Origin: Agapetus fuscipes
Taxonomy: Eukaryota > Arthropoda > Insecta > Trichoptera > Glossosomatidae
Assembly: GCA_951799405.1 (NCBI GenBank)
Contig: OX637334.1
Span: 310,001-374,000, forward strand
DNA: 64,000 nt
Direction of reading: 5' to 3'
Shown: positions 51,078-59,439 of the stretch, piece after piece
Layout: the number at the start of each line of letters is the position of its first letter
How positions within the stretch are numbered: the first letter of the stretch is position 1
Notes under the pieces: model-generated
Database searches by the model: none
What the model saw: the letters and a program-made list of their open reading frames with translations, nothing else
What the model was told of the DNA's origin: nothing
Position numbers and translations under genes: made by a program

Positions 51078-51650
51078 TGCTATTCACAATACATTTGTCA
51101 ACGTTGTCAACATTGTCAACGACGTTAGCCATGTTGAAAGCACCGGTTCCCATAGATCACCGAAGTTAAGCAACATTGGGCGCGGACAGTGCTTGGATGG
51201 GTAACCGCTCAGGTACACCGCGTGTCGTTGGCATCTTGGACCGGTCCGTAGTCCGTAGTGGCAACACTTCGGACTCGTAAATGGAAGGTTTTGGATTCGG
51301 ATCCCGGCGGAGCACAAAAATATACCATTTATATTTCGAATGTGCTCTTCGCTGAGTTGAAAAATTCATAAACCTTTACCAAAGACCGGTCACTGAAAGG
51401 TCCATCCAACCTTACAACAACTGGGTCTTGCTTGAGAATTGGCGCTTTCTACAGCGACGACCAAGCTCGCAGAGGGCTCTTGAGGTGTGATACACACAAA
51501 AACAGCGCTCACCAAATAAATCATTCTAATATTAATATTATTATTTGATCCGTCAGTGATCCACGGATCATCGATTTTTTGTATGGAAAATCCATTTTAG
51601 GCGTCGGTTGAGCCTTGGATTTACGCTGTGTGAATAACACCGATGATGTA
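51078..51650 (+). repeat. MITE-4 copy split by a SINE-C
   Basis: Left piece AGTGCTATTCACAATACATT (about 51078-51097). Right piece GATCCGTCAGTGATCCACGG to CTGTGTGAATAACACCGATG (51548-51640). The SINE-C between them interrupts it. Confidence 0.65.
51106..51545 (+). mobile_element. SINE-C, full length with 5S + tRNA heads
   Basis: 5S-like head 51116-51236: TTGAAAGCACCGGTTCCCAT, ATCACCGAAGTTAAGCAACA, TTGGATGGGTAACCGCTCAG, CGCGTGTCGTTGGCA. The tRNA-like head follows after only TCTTGGA: CCGGTCCGTAGTCC, box B GATTCGGATCCCGG. The body and LINE-like tail CTCTTGAGGTGTGATACACA end in TAATATTAATATTATT. The 5S part ends close to the natural 3' end of 5S rRNA, so an almost complete 5S sequence was fused to the tRNA unit. 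Confidence 0.9.
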
Positions 51651-52007
51651 TAACTGCTGAGATGTGTTTGTATAAATAAATAAATTACCTTACCATACAA
51701 AAGCTGTTCACGTATTGGGTTCCTTCATTTTCACATAACGTAACTTTCATGCATGGAAATTGTGACATCAAAATGATTTTATTCATGCTCCTCTCTGAAT
51801 AGGACGGAATAAAGAGAGACGCTCTTCTCCACATGGTGAACACAAATGCTCTCTCTCTCTCTTCCCCACAAAATGCCTTCTCTCTCTTCTCCCCGAAGCG
51901 CAGAAATAAATGTATTCGGGTGATTTCCTTTCTGCACCCCCTCTCCTTAAAGCGTGAGGCCATTCTAACGAGGACAGTAAATAAACATAAGTTATATTCA
52001 GCTCAAT
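51651..52007. other. No gene or repeat recognised
   Basis: Contains a CT-rich tract (about 51848-51892). The two overlapping minus-strand ORFs translate this low-complexity sequence and are not called. Confidence 0.4.
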
Positions 52008-52475
52008 AGGCTTCAATCGCTACAGAACGCCGCAGCTAGACTTATATATGGGGCTGCAAAGCCCTGCCACATCACTCCTCACCTTCAATCTCTGCATTGG
52101 CTGAAAATCCCTGAGAGGCTCACCTTCAAAGTTGGCTTGCTCACCTTTAAAGCACTGCGTGGGAGTGCTCCGGGGTACCTGATGGAGCTGGTGTCTCCAG
52201 CAACTACAACCTCGCGCGGACAAACACTGAGGTCAGCTGCATCAAGAAGCAGCTGTCTGGACATCCCTCCAAGAAGGCCCCGCACTGTTTCTGGAGACAG
52301 GGCATTCAAGGCGGCCGCTCCAATGACTTGGAATGCTATTCTCGCCTCACTGAGGGAACTGGATTTGGAGAAACTGTTTGAAATAAGTCTCAAGACTCAC
52401 CTCTTCCTCCAATCATATGGACAAGCGCCTTTGCAATGACACACTGTCATAAAAGACGCTGTATAAATTTCCTGG
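52008..52475 (+). pseudogene. CR1/L2-type LINE 3' end, ~140 codons
   Basis: Open frame to the stop at 52437-52439: LQNAAARLIYGAAKPCHITP, LQSLHWLKIPERLTFKVGLL, RGQTLRSAASRSSCLDIPPR, GDRAFKAAAPMTWNAI, then KTHLFLQSYGQAPLQ. The 3' UTR has a CGCTGTATAAATT-type end. It shows the same domain order as residues ~930-1063 of the intact LINE but is clearly a different subfamily, and nearly identical to the fragment at 2.3 kb. Confidence 0.88.
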
Positions 52476-52689
52476 AGTACACTTACATATATATAGGATT
52501 GATATATTTGTTGAGGCATGTTTTCTGTAGCCATTAGAATACAACATAATGTTATGATTTTATCTCGGCTTCACTTTATATAAAATTGCGGCTATATTTA
52601 TTTACACAGCAAGTGCGTCAGTGAGCAAAAACGTTACAAAAAACGCAAAAACGAAAAACAAAAGCGCAAAAACGTTAGTGAGCGAGCCG

Positions 52690-52856
52690 ACTAGGAGAGT
52701 ATCCACTGAAGCTACCTGAAGTCCGAGGCTCAAACACAGAAAATTTCAAAACAAAACTGAAGACGCACTACTTCGCTGCGCTAATGCAGCGAGCGCCCTT
52801 GGAGTGACAGGATTTACGAAACGGCGCTATAAAAAATCATCATCATCATCATCAAG
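52690..52856 (+). pseudogene. LINE 3' end fragment with (ATC)n tail
   Basis: Reading frame LPEVRGSNTENFKTKLKTHY then FAALMQRAPLE and stop. The 3' end ACGGCGCTATAAAAAATCAT is followed by CATCATCATCATCA. The same tail type occurs at 23.5 and 57.4 kb. Confidence 0.8.
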
Positions 52857-52954
52857 TAAGCTCGCCTAAAAATTTTAGTGGGGGTAGCTTTTCATAATAA
52901 GTGACCTTATTATAATCCTTTCCATGAAGATATCCTATCTTCATGGAAAACTTT

Positions 52955-53096
52955 TAAAATACAGGCTTTTACACTTTTTTAGTGTTTACTCTCCTAGAAA
53001 ATAGGACAAAAGGTACCTACGTTTATCTAAGAAACCCATGTTAGCTTAAAATTTCAAGTATTCAGTTTTACTTTTACGGTATCAAAATTAAATTAA
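52955..53096. mobile_element. MITE-3 end fragment
   Basis: Contains GTGTTTACTCTCCTAGAAAA, CGTTTATCTAAGAAACCCAT and CAGTTTTACTTTTACGGTAT, an inverted MITE-3 end close to the right arm at 12.7 kb. Confidence 0.65.
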
Positions 53097-53484
53097 TAGA
53101 AAATATAATTTAATATTTCAACTTTGCAAGCTCTATATAGATAAACTGTCTTCATTCTAAGCAAGACACTTCATCACTCCGTACTAACCACTAAGCAGCT
53201 ATCCTTAATGACTTGTACCCTAACTTATTTCGTCAGAACACGGCATGCAAGAGTGACTGATGGACAGACAGACGGGTTTTGAGATATTGCTCCATTCTTC
53301 CTTCGAAAAACATCAAAAAATATTTACATTTTTATTTTTGCAAATATATTTTCCAAGAGGTTGCGAAATTGAAAAGGACATTTGAATTTATCAATTTTGT
53401 ACTTGACGATGTTATGGCCAAACGGTCTATGGTGCTAGGGCCCAACGCATGAGGCTCCATTAGTTCAAGTCCCTACTATTTATA
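53097..53484. other. No gene or repeat recognised
   Basis: AT-rich unique sequence. Confidence 0.4.
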
Positions 53485-53522
53485 ATCAGTAATCTAAGTT
53501 GCGAAGATATGTTATTTTTACG
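53485..53522 (-). repeat. SINE-A tail remnant
   Basis: CAGTAATCTAAGTTGCGAAG and ATATGTTATTTT are a SINE-A 3' end only. A SINE-C begins just after. Confidence 0.6.
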
Positions 53523-53523
53523 A

Positions 53524-53950
53524 ACTTATATACGTCAACGACGATACCATGTTGAAAGCACCGGTTATCATCAGATCACCGAAGTTAAGCAACATTGGGC
53601 AAGGATGCTACTTGAATGGGTGACCGCTAGGTACACCGCGTGTTGTTGGCATTTCTTGGACCGATCCGACGTCCAGTGGCAACACTTCGGACTCGTAAAT
53701 GGAAGGTTGTGGATGCGAATCCCGGCGGAGCACAAAAATATCCAAATTTGCTCTTCGCTGGGTTGAAAAATACATAAACCTTTACCAAAGACCGGTCACC
53801 ACCGGAAAGGTCCATCTAACCTTACAGCAACTGGTTCTTGCTTGAGAATTGGCGCTTTCTACAGCGACGACCAAGCTCGCAGAGGGCTCTTGAGGTGTGA
53901 TGCACACAAAAACAGCGCTCACCAAATAAATCATTCAAATATTATTATTA
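53524..53950 (+). mobile_element. SINE-C, full length with 5S + tRNA heads
   Basis: 5S-like head about 53533-53651 (CAACGACGATACCATGTTGA, ATCACCGAAGTTAAGCAACA, TTGAATGGGTGACCGCTAGG, GTGTTGTTGGCAT), then TTCTTGGACCGATCCGACGT as the tRNA-like start and box B GGATGCGAATCCCGG. The body has a ~15-bp deletion; the tail is LINE-like with (ATT)n. This third independent copy with the same 5S/tRNA junction shows the fusion is part of the family. Confidence 0.9.
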
Positions 53951-54008
53951 TCATATTTGATTCAAAAAATATTAATAAATAATTTTTAGAACACTTCAAT
54001 GAAAAAAC
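53949..54008 (-). mobile_element. PLE-1 terminal repeat fragment
   Basis: Minus strand: AAGTTTTTTCATTGAAGTGT through TTATTAATATTTTTTGAATC, identical in order to the PLE-1 terminal repeats at 31.4, 55.1 and 56.4 kb. It forms the left edge of the PLE cluster. Confidence 0.8.
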
Positions 54009-54655
54009 TTAGATTTATGTATTTGATATCAATATTCTCATTAGTAAGATTCACAACCTTACTATAAAATTTATTGGTTGTATTACTTGTTGATGGGTCA
54101 TTACTTTATATTATCTAGGTTTTTGGCAGTTACTTCGTGAAAGTTCATTTTAATAGATTAAAATAAAAAACTTATTTGTTACAATTCACATGAGCTTTTA
54201 TTATTTTTTAAACACTACCGGTTTCGGGAGAAGCAATACCTCCCATCTTCAGGTGTAAATATAAACTAACATACAAATACAATACATTATGACGTGAGGA
54301 TTTGAATTACTGAGGGGGAGGGGGGGGAGTGTTATGTGGGCGGGGTGTAGTAGGACGACCTACTACACCCCGCCCACATAACACTCCCCCCCCTCCCCCT
54401 CAGTAATTCAAATCCTCACGAGGGGGAGGGGGGGGAGTGTTATGTGGGCGGGGTGTAGTAGGACGACCTACTACACCCCGCCCACATAACACTCCCCCCC
54501 CTCCCCCTCAGTAATTCAAATCCTCACGTCATAATGTATTGTATTTGTATGTTAGTTTATATTTACACCTGAAGATGGGAGGTATTGCTTCTCCCGAAAC
54601 CGGTAGTGTTTAAAAAATAATAAAAGCTCATGTGAATTGTAACAAATAGGTCATT
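54009..54655. mobile_element. PLE-2 terminal sequence as a large palindrome
   Basis: Outer arms: 54175-54300 and 54515-54640 are inverted copies. Each holds a hammerhead-like core (54218-54252 minus; 54569-54603 plus). Inside, a hairpin of ~60-bp arms (centre GTAGTAGGACGACCTACTAC) occurs twice in a row. 54009-54135 on the minus strand encodes MNFHEVTAKNLDNIK and a stop, the PLE-2 N-terminus. The C-rich arm (CCCCGCCCACATAACACTCC) parallels the C-rich 3' coding end of PLE-1. The structure could be real or a product of assembly or amplification. Confidence 0.7.
54561..54615 (+). ncRNA. Hammerhead-like ribozyme fold in PLE-2 end
   Basis: Stem I ACAC (54565-54568) pairs with GTGT (54606-54609). 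Core CTGAAGA (54569-54575), T, stem II GGGAG/CTCCC (54577-54581 with 54591-54595), GAAA (54596-54599), stem III A-U and C-G around loop CG, and A17 at 54605 as the cleavage position. A mirror copy lies on the minus strand at 54212-54260. Cleavage is untested. Confidence 0.7.
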
Positions 54656-54657
54656 AC

Positions 54658-55111
54658 TTTTATTGACATTTTTTAATGATATTAATTGTTGCAGTTTTTT
54701 ATCCAGTACCGTTTTCTTCTTGCTTGCTTGGAGACTCACTCTTTCATAAACTTTATCTTCTACGATGTCCCACTCTACACGGTGAAGGTTTGCTGTTAGT
54801 TCCATATGTAAGAAGTGAATGTACAATTTTAAACTATTTTGAATTCTATACGCATTTTTTATTTCACTTTTAATCCATTTGATTTTTCCGGTTTCTACTG
54901 TTTTAATGGCCGAAGCTGAATTATTTTTACATTTCAGAGCTGATGTATATTTAGGGAACACTTTATTTTTTAAACATTGTTGATTGAAATAAATTTTAAG
55001 GGATAGCAGTCTGTCTTTTAGTTTTAAATTTAAAAACTTTTTCACCTTTATTGCTGTACAAGCTGATAATAACTTTTCAAATTGTTTTGGTGAAACATTG
55101 TGGAATTCCAT
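54658..55111 (-). pseudogene. PLE-1 N-terminal coding fragment
   Basis: A minus-strand frame starts MEFHNVSPKQFEKLLSACTA and continues ~150 residues rich in Lys and Leu, with no domain beyond the PLE N-terminal region. The frame then runs into PLE-2 sequence at about 54657, so the natural protein is cut there. The same start (ATGGAATTCCACAATGTTTC) recurs at about 56501 on the plus strand, showing where the next PLE unit would begin. Orientation is opposite to the reverse transcriptase that follows. Confidence 0.7.
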
Positions 55112-55243
55112 TTTAAATATTTGATTCAAAAAATATTAATAAATAATTTTTAGAACACTTCAATGAAAAAACTTTGTTTTAATCCACTATGAGTATTTAT
55201 TTTATGAAAAAACGTTTTCGGAGATCATTCTCCATCTTCAGAT
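55112..55243 (-). mobile_element. PLE-1 terminal repeat with hammerhead-like core (minus)
   Basis: Minus strand: CTGAAGATGGAGAATGATCT, CCGAAAACG (55241 to 55213), then TTTTTTCATAAAATAAATAC and on to the N-terminal start. It matches the plus-strand terminal repeat at 56359-56510. The junction to the plus-strand reverse transcriptase lies at about 55243. Confidence 0.8.
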
Positions 55244-55272
55244 AAACTTATAAACAAACAAACGGTCTACCT

Positions 55273-56328
55273 ATGGGGAACCCACTTTCACCCCTTCTAG
55301 CTGACATATTCATGAACAAATTCGAAACAACCATCTTGTCTTCACAAAATCCTCTAATTAATAAAATACACAACTACCAAAGATACGTAGATGATATCTT
55401 TTTCACATTTACCGGTACAAAAAGGCAACTTGATAACCTTCTTACATTTTTCAACTCTCAACATCCACAAATACAATTCACATGTGAAACTGGAAACAAC
55501 AATCAATTAAATTTTTTAGACATTACTACAATAATCGAGAATAACAAATTCATTTTCCAAATTTATAGAAAAGAAACTTACACTGACACTATTATACACG
55601 CAAGCTCTTATCACCCAATAACACATAAAATGGCCGCATTCAATTCCATGACACACAGACTTCTTTCATTACCCCTTATACACAAGAACTACATCAAAGA
55701 AGAAAAAACAATACTAAAAATAGCAGTTAACAACGGTTATAAAGAAAGCATAATAAAAAACATGATAAAAAATAAAATTACTAAAATGACTATAAACAAG
55801 TATGTATTTAACAAACCACCACGAGATAAAGAGGACAAACTCTGGAAAAGAATTCTTTACGTTGGAAAACTTACATCAGACCTCATAAATGCCTGCAAGG
55901 ATGATAAATTTAAGCCTGCATTATATACAAATAATAGCATAAAAACATATATCTTGAATAACAAATCTAAACTTCCAAAAGAGGAAAAGAGTGGTATTTA
56001 CAAAATTGACTGTAAAAATTGTGACTCTGTGTATATAGGACAGACTGGAAGAAGCCTGAAGGATAGGTACAAAGAACACAAAAATGGTGTCAAGAACATC
56101 CACATTAATTCCGAGATGGCAGACCATGCCAGAAATGAGGGACACTTTTTTGATGATAGTAATCTACATCTTATTTCAAATTGCCAAAAAGGAAAAAAGA
56201 TGGACATCCTAGAAACACTAGAAATAAATTCATATTTTAAAATTAATAAAAATAATCTAATTAACGTCCAGATCCCGCCCATATCTTCCCCCCTCCTTTC
56301 AATTTTAGCCCCGCCCCCTCCCACATAA
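55273..56328 (+). CDS. Penelope-like reverse transcriptase/GIY-YIG endonuclease (5'-truncated)
   Basis: 351 residues are open. The reverse transcriptase part starts at MGNPLSPLLADIFMN (1-15) and has the catalytic YVDD (38-41), followed by NFLDI and the FQIYRKETYTDT segment typical of PLEs. A linker leads to a GIY-YIG endonuclease: GIY (241-243), YIG (254-256), catalytic Arg 260 (QTGR) and YKEHKNG. It ends in the Pro-rich SPLLSILAPPPPT. The first half of the reverse transcriptase, including the first catalytic aspartate, is missing: upstream codons TYKQTNGLP are in frame but a stop occurs just before them, near the junction with inverted PLE sequence. It is therefore a truncated copy, not a working enzyme. 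Assigned to the GIY-YIG-bearing PLEs. Confidence 0.9.
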   Translation: MGNPLSPLLADIFMNKFETTILSSQNPLINKIHNYQRYVDDIFFTFTGTKRQLDNLLTFFNSQHPQIQFTCETGNNNQLNFLDITTIIENNKFIFQIYRKETYTDTIIHASSYHPITHKMAAFNSMTHRLLSLPLIHKNYIKEEKTILKIAVNNGYKESIIKNMIKNKITKMTINKYVFNKPPRDKEDKLWKRILYVGKLTSDLINACKDDKFKPALYTNNSIKTYILNNKSKLPKEEKSGIYKIDCKNCDSVYIGQTGRSLKDRYKEHKNGVKNIHINSEMADHARNEGHFFDDSNLHLISNCQKGKKMDILETLEINSYFKINKNNLINVQIPPISSPLLSILAPPPPT

Positions 56329-56545
56329 ATTGCATGTCTTGTTATTAGTTTTAAGTTTAGTATATAAGAAACTGAAGATGGAGAATGATCTCCGAAAACG
56401 TTTTTTCATAAAATAAATACTCATAGTGGATTAAAACAAAGTTTTTTCATTGAAGTGTTCTAAAAATTATTTATTAATATTTTTTTAATCAAATATTTAA
56501 AATGGAATTCCACAATGTTTCACCAAAACAATTTGAAAAGTTATT
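56329..56545 (+). mobile_element. PLE-1 3' UTR, terminal repeat and next-unit start
   Basis: After the stop, a short UTR (TTGTTATTAGTTTTAAGTTT) leads to the hammerhead-like fold (56359-56421), then the AT-rich terminal repeat and ATGGAATTCCACAATGTTTC, the N-terminal start of a further PLE unit, broken off at about 56545. A partial tandem arrangement is common in PLE insertions. Confidence 0.85.
56359..56421 (+). ncRNA. Hammerhead-like ribozyme fold in PLE-1 3' end
   Basis: Outer pairing AGTAT (56359-56363) with ATACT (56417-56421). Stem I GAAA (56368-56371) with TTTC (56404-56407). Core CTGAAGA (56372-56378), T, stem II GGAGA/TCTCC (56380-56384 with 56389-56393), GAAA (56394-56397), stem III A-U, A-U around loop CG, and U17 at 56403. 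Predicted cleavage is between 56403 and 56404. It fits the type I hammerhead layout. Confidence 0.72.
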
Positions 56546-56601
56546 ATTATCACGTGTCCTACATGCATACATAGAACAGTCTGGCACTAGTATGATGATG
56601 A

Positions 56602-56935
56602 TAGTGTTACGAACTACGAAATAAAAGTACCTACGCGCACCTATACAAGTACGATAGTGTGGGTAGAACCATCTGGGAGTAGTCCATGATGGAAGTAAAA
56701 GTGCATAATCCTTATCACGCTGGTGGAACGCTCGTGGAACGGTGGAACTGGTATTCGAATCATCCACTATGTTCGAGAACAGTCGAGAACCGTCCGTATG
56801 AACGAGTATAAATGTGGGCGGCAATCTTGTGCAGGCCATAGTGTCAATAAAACATTGAGCCGTGAAGTTCGAAAGCCAGAGCTGGAATTTTGTGAACTAA
56901 ATTGTGTTAAATAAATTCTGTAAAAATAAATAATA
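56602..56935 (+). repeat. Candidate solo LTR (uncertain)
   Basis: Starts TGTTACGAACTACGAAATAA. A TATA-like GAGTATAAATGTGGG lies near 56805, with AATAAAACATTGAGCC ~40 bp further and AATAAATTCTG near the end. This order resembles Gypsy-type LTRs. I could not define the 3' boundary or a target duplication. It could instead be a host promoter. Confidence 0.35.
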
Positions 56936-56974
56936 GCAATTTAATTAAAAGAGAACCCAGTACAAACATAAATT

Positions 56975-57075
56975 TTATTGTCTAAGACTCATATTAAATG
57001 TACTGGTATGCCCACAAACAAATAAAAAAAATGTAAGCGCGAACTTATCCGTGTCTGCTTGTGGGACTGTATTTT
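56975..57075. repeat. SINE-A tail pieces in inverted arrangement
   Basis: AGACTCATATTAAATGTACT and ATGCCCACAAACAAA (minus strand) are followed by TAAGCGCGAACTTATCCGTG and TCTGCTTGTGGGACTG (plus strand). Confidence 0.6.
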
Positions 57076-57338
57076 TTTTTTTTTAAATAGATTTGTGAAG
57101 AGGAATGCAATTCACCAACCTATTCTGCCTGGCCAGAAACAGGTATTAATATCATCATTTAATAATTCATTATTGTTTATTATTAATTAATTATTAAATA
57201 ATAATTACCCAATAACATCTGTTGAACCAGGGTCAAAGTTAAAGTCAAGTGACCCAAGCGGGGATCGAACCAACGTCGTTCCATTCGAAACACGCTAGAA
57301 AGATCAGCCCTCTTGGCCCCCGCGGCTATAACCCCGAC
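57076..57338 (-). repeat. SINE-D copy, best preserved
   Basis: The minus strand runs from a tRNA-like head (GGGGGCCAAGAGGGCTGATC with the box B-like GGTTCGATCCCCGC) to ACAGATGTTATTGGGTAATT and GCATTCCTCTTCACAAATCT with an A-rich end. Landmarks are shared with 40275-40530 and 385-534. Confidence 0.75.
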
Positions 57339-57389
57339 ATTTGTTTCCAACCGTATTTTATTTGAATCGTAAATTTAATGTATCTTTGA

Positions 57390-57572
57390 TGATGATGATG
57401 ATGATGATGGATGATTTCTTTCCTGTGGCGCCATTTAATGGTCCAGGACCATCTCAAGGGCGCCATGGCTTCTCGAGAAAAGTAGTGTCTTCAGTTCCTT
57501 TCTGAAGGTGGTGGTAGGCTGGTTCGCGCGAACACCGATGGGTAAATTGTTCCAGGCCACCGGCCCAGCCAC
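57390..57572 (-). pseudogene. LINE 3' end fragment with (ATC)n tail
   Basis: Minus strand: GPVAWNNLPIGVRANQPTTT then FRKELKTLLFSRSHGALEMV and a stop. The 3' end GGCGCCACAGGAAAGAAATC is followed by (ATC)n. It belongs to the same group as 23.5 and 52.8 kb. A SINE-A tail (TTTGCAACTTAGGTTATAGA) abuts it on the right. Confidence 0.85.
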
Positions 57573-57605
57573 CGCAACTTTGCAACTTAGGTTATAGATT
57601 ATTGA

Positions 57606-58139
57606 ATGTCAGAGGCGTGCCCATGACTTTAAAGGTAAGTATGATTGTGTAAGCTCCCACACCTGTAACCTTCCATCCCCTATTTGTGATATTAAAAGTG
57701 AGAGCCCAGTTTTGCGAGGTTGCCATACTTGTTGCTGGCTGTGTATTGTGTAATCCAATATTTGTCGGCCACGTCAGCGAAAACAGCGGACAAGGGGTGG
57801 CCGAACACCGCAGGGTATAGAGAATATGCTTAGGTCATTGCGTTGTTAGGAATATGTAATTGTGTGTATTGTTTGTCTGTGTGATAATAAAGTCTGTGAA
57901 GTCTCTCTTTAAATAAACAGATAATAATAATATGCTCAACTCATATGTTTTCATAAAAACTTTAATAGTATTTTCGACTCACCTTATCTTTTACAATGTA
58001 TCAAATTAAATGTTCCAACGCGAAGATTTAGAATAAATGAATTGCTCTCCCTCGACTTTCATACTTCAAATTTAGGATACTATTCTCCTATTAACAGAAT
58101 GTGTCGTCTTTTAAATTCTTCCTCTCATCTAGATTTATG
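57606..58139. other. No gene recognised
   Basis: 57620-57930 ends in TGATAATAAAGTCTGTGAAG and AATAAACAG, which could be an LTR or a transcript 3' end. No coding frame supports either. Confidence 0.3.
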
Positions 58140-58295
58140 CGGCATGAGTAGTGTAACTGTAACTCTGTCGCCATTCCGCTAGGGGTGGCCAGAGCCTCTG
58201 CAGAGTTGCCTCCATTTTTTCCTACCCTTACATCCATCTTTCAGTTCATTCATATCCATCACCTTTTTCATACATTTTCTTCTTTTGTTCAAAAA
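58140..58295 (-). pseudogene. LINE C-terminal fragment
   Basis: Minus-strand frame: KRRKCMKKVMDMNELKDGCK then KKWRQLCRGSGHP and a stop. This aligns with KRRACMKRAMKLDEMKEVCK and VKWRHLCGGTGNP at 49.3-49.5 kb, so both are copies of one LINE family. Confidence 0.75.
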
Positions 58296-58391
58296 AACAG
58301 TTCATTCTGATGATTGGTTTACGAACTACGAGAAGAAATGCACATAAAAATCTTCTTTCCGTGATATCTCAAAACTAGGAATTTGTACTTA

Positions 58392-58683
58392 GGGGCCGTC
58401 CATAAATTACGTCATCGATTTTGGCCGATTTTCGACCCCCCCCCCCCCCCCTACAATCATCCTATAGTCATTATCTAATGACACCCCCCACCCCTCTTGC
58501 TGTAATAATGAACGAGGTTAATAATGAATAATTTTATATTACTTACATAATATTTTGTATATTTTGTAGAAATTGGTATTTACAAGAACGACGTCACTTT
58601 TGGTACTCGTACATCATTTGCCATCATCCGCAGACCAGACTCCCCCCTCCTTAATGCGAATGACGTAATATATGGACAGCCCC
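58392..58683. mobile_element. MITE-1 (PIF/Harbinger-like), copy 2
   Basis: A 292-bp reverse-oriented counterpart of 1523-1810, flanked by TTA on both sides (58389-58391 and 58684-58686). The ends read GGGGCCGTCCATAAATTACG and, inverted, GGGGCTGTCCATATATTACG. Runs of C lie at about 58435-58450. Confidence 0.88.
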
Positions 58684-58794
58684 TTATTCAATTTTACCTT
58701 TTAGGTGGCGATATAGAAAAAAAATATGTTTGGACGAGAATAGACAGACAGTCCAAGATTCCCAACAGCATTTTATTTAGAAATTATATAATAA

Positions 58795-58853
58795 TAATAA
58801 TATTAGGATGATTTATTTGGTGAGCGCTGTTTTTGTGAGTATCACACCTCAAA
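58795..58853 (-). repeat. SINE-C tail fragment
   Basis: TTAGGATGATTTATTTGGTG, AGCGCTGTTTTTGTGAGTAT and CACACCTCAA with (ATT)n at the left. Only the LINE-like tail is present. Confidence 0.8.
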
Positions 58854-59438
58854 ATCCCCAAACAGGCAGGATATTAACAGAAGCGCGGGCATAACTTCTG
58901 AAAATGATGACAAAGTAAGCAAACGGGGCCTTATTCCGAGCAGTCAGCCCGCGGGGTAAATATTTAAGCTCGGCGGGCAGTTAAATTTTATCAGAAGCAT
59001 TTTAGCGGCGTGTTTACCACCCCGTTACGCCGCCATTAGGCAACGAATGGTCAGCCTGTAAAATTTAACGCGTGCCCGGTTCTGTGTACCTAACTAACAT
59101 TTCTTTTTTTTAATATTTTTACGAGCTGGCAACACTGATTTATTGTCTATGATTTCCTAGCTGCTGTCAAACATATGAAATGTCTTTTACATTCTCTATA
59201 TTTATAAAAATAAACTTATGGTTACTGCAAAAAAAAACAGATATTAAATTAATGTAAAATTCCTTTGTCTTTACTTCTAAATTAAGTACGTCTCGATGGA
59301 TTCAAAACAAAATCAAATGACGAAATATTTAAACTATTTCTAGGGAAAAGAAACACTAGTATTTTTATTGGTTAAAAGGACCCTTGTAACATAGACTTAT
59401 GACGTTTTCTCACCGAGAAAAATATGTTTTTGTGTATA
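58854..59438. other. No gene or repeat recognised
   Basis: Includes a less AT-rich stretch (58900-59080) and a REP-1-like scrap near 59360 (TTTTTATTGGTTAAAAGGAC). No coding signal. Confidence 0.35.
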
Positions 59439-59439
59439 A

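Noticed and set aside
53533..53651. A 5S rRNA gene candidate
   Set aside because: The 5S-like sequence is fused to a tRNA-like unit and SINE body, has mutations in conserved regions, and two other copies share the same junction. It is a SINE head.
54563..55129. A 188-codon minus-strand ORF considered as an independent gene
   Set aside because: Its start matches the PLE N-terminus and its last ~30 codons are read-through into PLE-2 terminal sequence, so it is a chimera of PLE fragments.
56602..56935. A complete LTR retrotransposon
   Set aside because: No gag/pol coding, second LTR, primer-binding site or polypurine tract is visible. Only a weak solo-LTR candidate was kept.
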